In this document: positions 63,908 to 64,000 of the stretch, piece after piece
How positions within the stretch are numbered: the stretch's first letter is position 1
Layout: each line of letters starts with the position of its first letter
Source of the DNA: Parasulfuritortus sp049322515
GTDB taxonomy: Bacteria; Pseudomonadota; Gammaproteobacteria; Burkholderiales; Thiobacillaceae
Direction: 5' to 3'
NCBI GenBank assembly: GCA_049322515.1
Contig: JBMOQW010000031.1
Coordinates: 62,001 to 126,000 of the forward strand
Length of the DNA stretch: 64,000 nt
Program-made: the position numbers and the translations under genes
Notes under the pieces: generated by a model
Database searches by the model: none
What the model saw: the letters and a program-made list of their open reading frames with translations, nothing else
Told to the model about the DNA's origin: nothing

Positions 63908-64000
63908 CCCTGGCGATCAAGCGACTGACCCGCGAAGACGCGGGCCAAGCGGCGCGCTGGGATGCTTTCGTCCAGTCCTGTCCGGACGCCAGCTTTTTTC
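63904..64000 (+). CDS. FemAB-like XrtA-associated protein, N-terminal part
   Basis: The ATG overlaps the deacetylase stop (ATGA). The 32 visible residues include WDAFVQSCPDASFF, typical of the start of FemAB-related proteins of exosortase A clusters (GNAT-like aminoacyl/acyl transfer). The gene runs out of the window to the right. The exosortase gene is usually found close by on that side. Confidence 0.85.
   Translation, partial: MTLAIKRLTREDAGQAARWDAFVQSCPDASFF

Overview
The window is a GC-rich chromosomal segment, most likely from a betaproteobacterium of the Rhodocyclales/Nitrosomonadales type. This is inferred from gene order (mlaFEDCB-ABC exporter-ibaG-murA-his genes-hinT-tatABC), a short-form HisG, the hpnCDE squalene genes and a full PEP-CTERM/exosortase-A (XrtA) exopolysaccharide programme. 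No rRNA, CRISPR array, phage or plasmid functions were seen. Nearly all DNA is coding.

Positions 1-14400 are housekeeping: phospholipid transport across the periplasm (mla), an ABC-2 exporter, IbaG, MurA, all histidine enzymes encoded by hisGDCBHAFIE, a HIT hydrolase and the Tat translocase. hisC is inverted inside the his cluster. An ammonium transporter with a sigma-54 type promoter follows (14486-15737). Then come a leftward group for lipid-linked sugar transfer (15703-20487), tRNA-Ser, an HDOD protein, a GDP-mannose precursor enzyme, small SCP2 and FmdE-like proteins, RadA, a very large PilZ/DUF1631/GGDEF/EAL protein, and the leftward SDR-hpnEDC group for squalene synthesis, ending at tRNA-Leu.

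From 33.6 kb the window belongs to the PEP-CTERM/exosortase programme. prsK-prsR-prsT encode a histidine kinase, a sigma-54 activator and a TPR lipoprotein. Next is a leftward four-gene operon (39927-43041): a cysteine-rich exported protein, a PqqD-like protein, an HprK-related kinase and a nucleotidyltransferase-like protein. It lies behind a near-perfect sigma-54 promoter. Then come an exosortase-associated acyltransferase, a rightward train (sugar transferase, cNMP-binding patatin, one-module C-A-T-TE NRPS, VTT membrane protein, secreted protease, 62-residue membrane protein), a REP-associated transposase with REP-like repeats, and a PEP-CTERM protein with its own sigma-54 promoter. From 57 kb runs the XrtA exopolysaccharide operon: export lipoprotein, chain-length protein, tyrosine autokinase, outer-membrane barrel, ATPase, deacetylase and the start of a FemAB-like gene. 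The exosortase itself is not in the window and is expected just past the right edge.

The clearest unifying signal is regulatory. Sigma-54 type -24/-12 elements stand before prsK, the cysteine-rich protein operon, the sugar transferase and the PEP-CTERM gene, and the sigma-54 activator PrsR is encoded in the same region. The HprK-related operon and the NRPS/patatin train are the best candidates for little-described biology.
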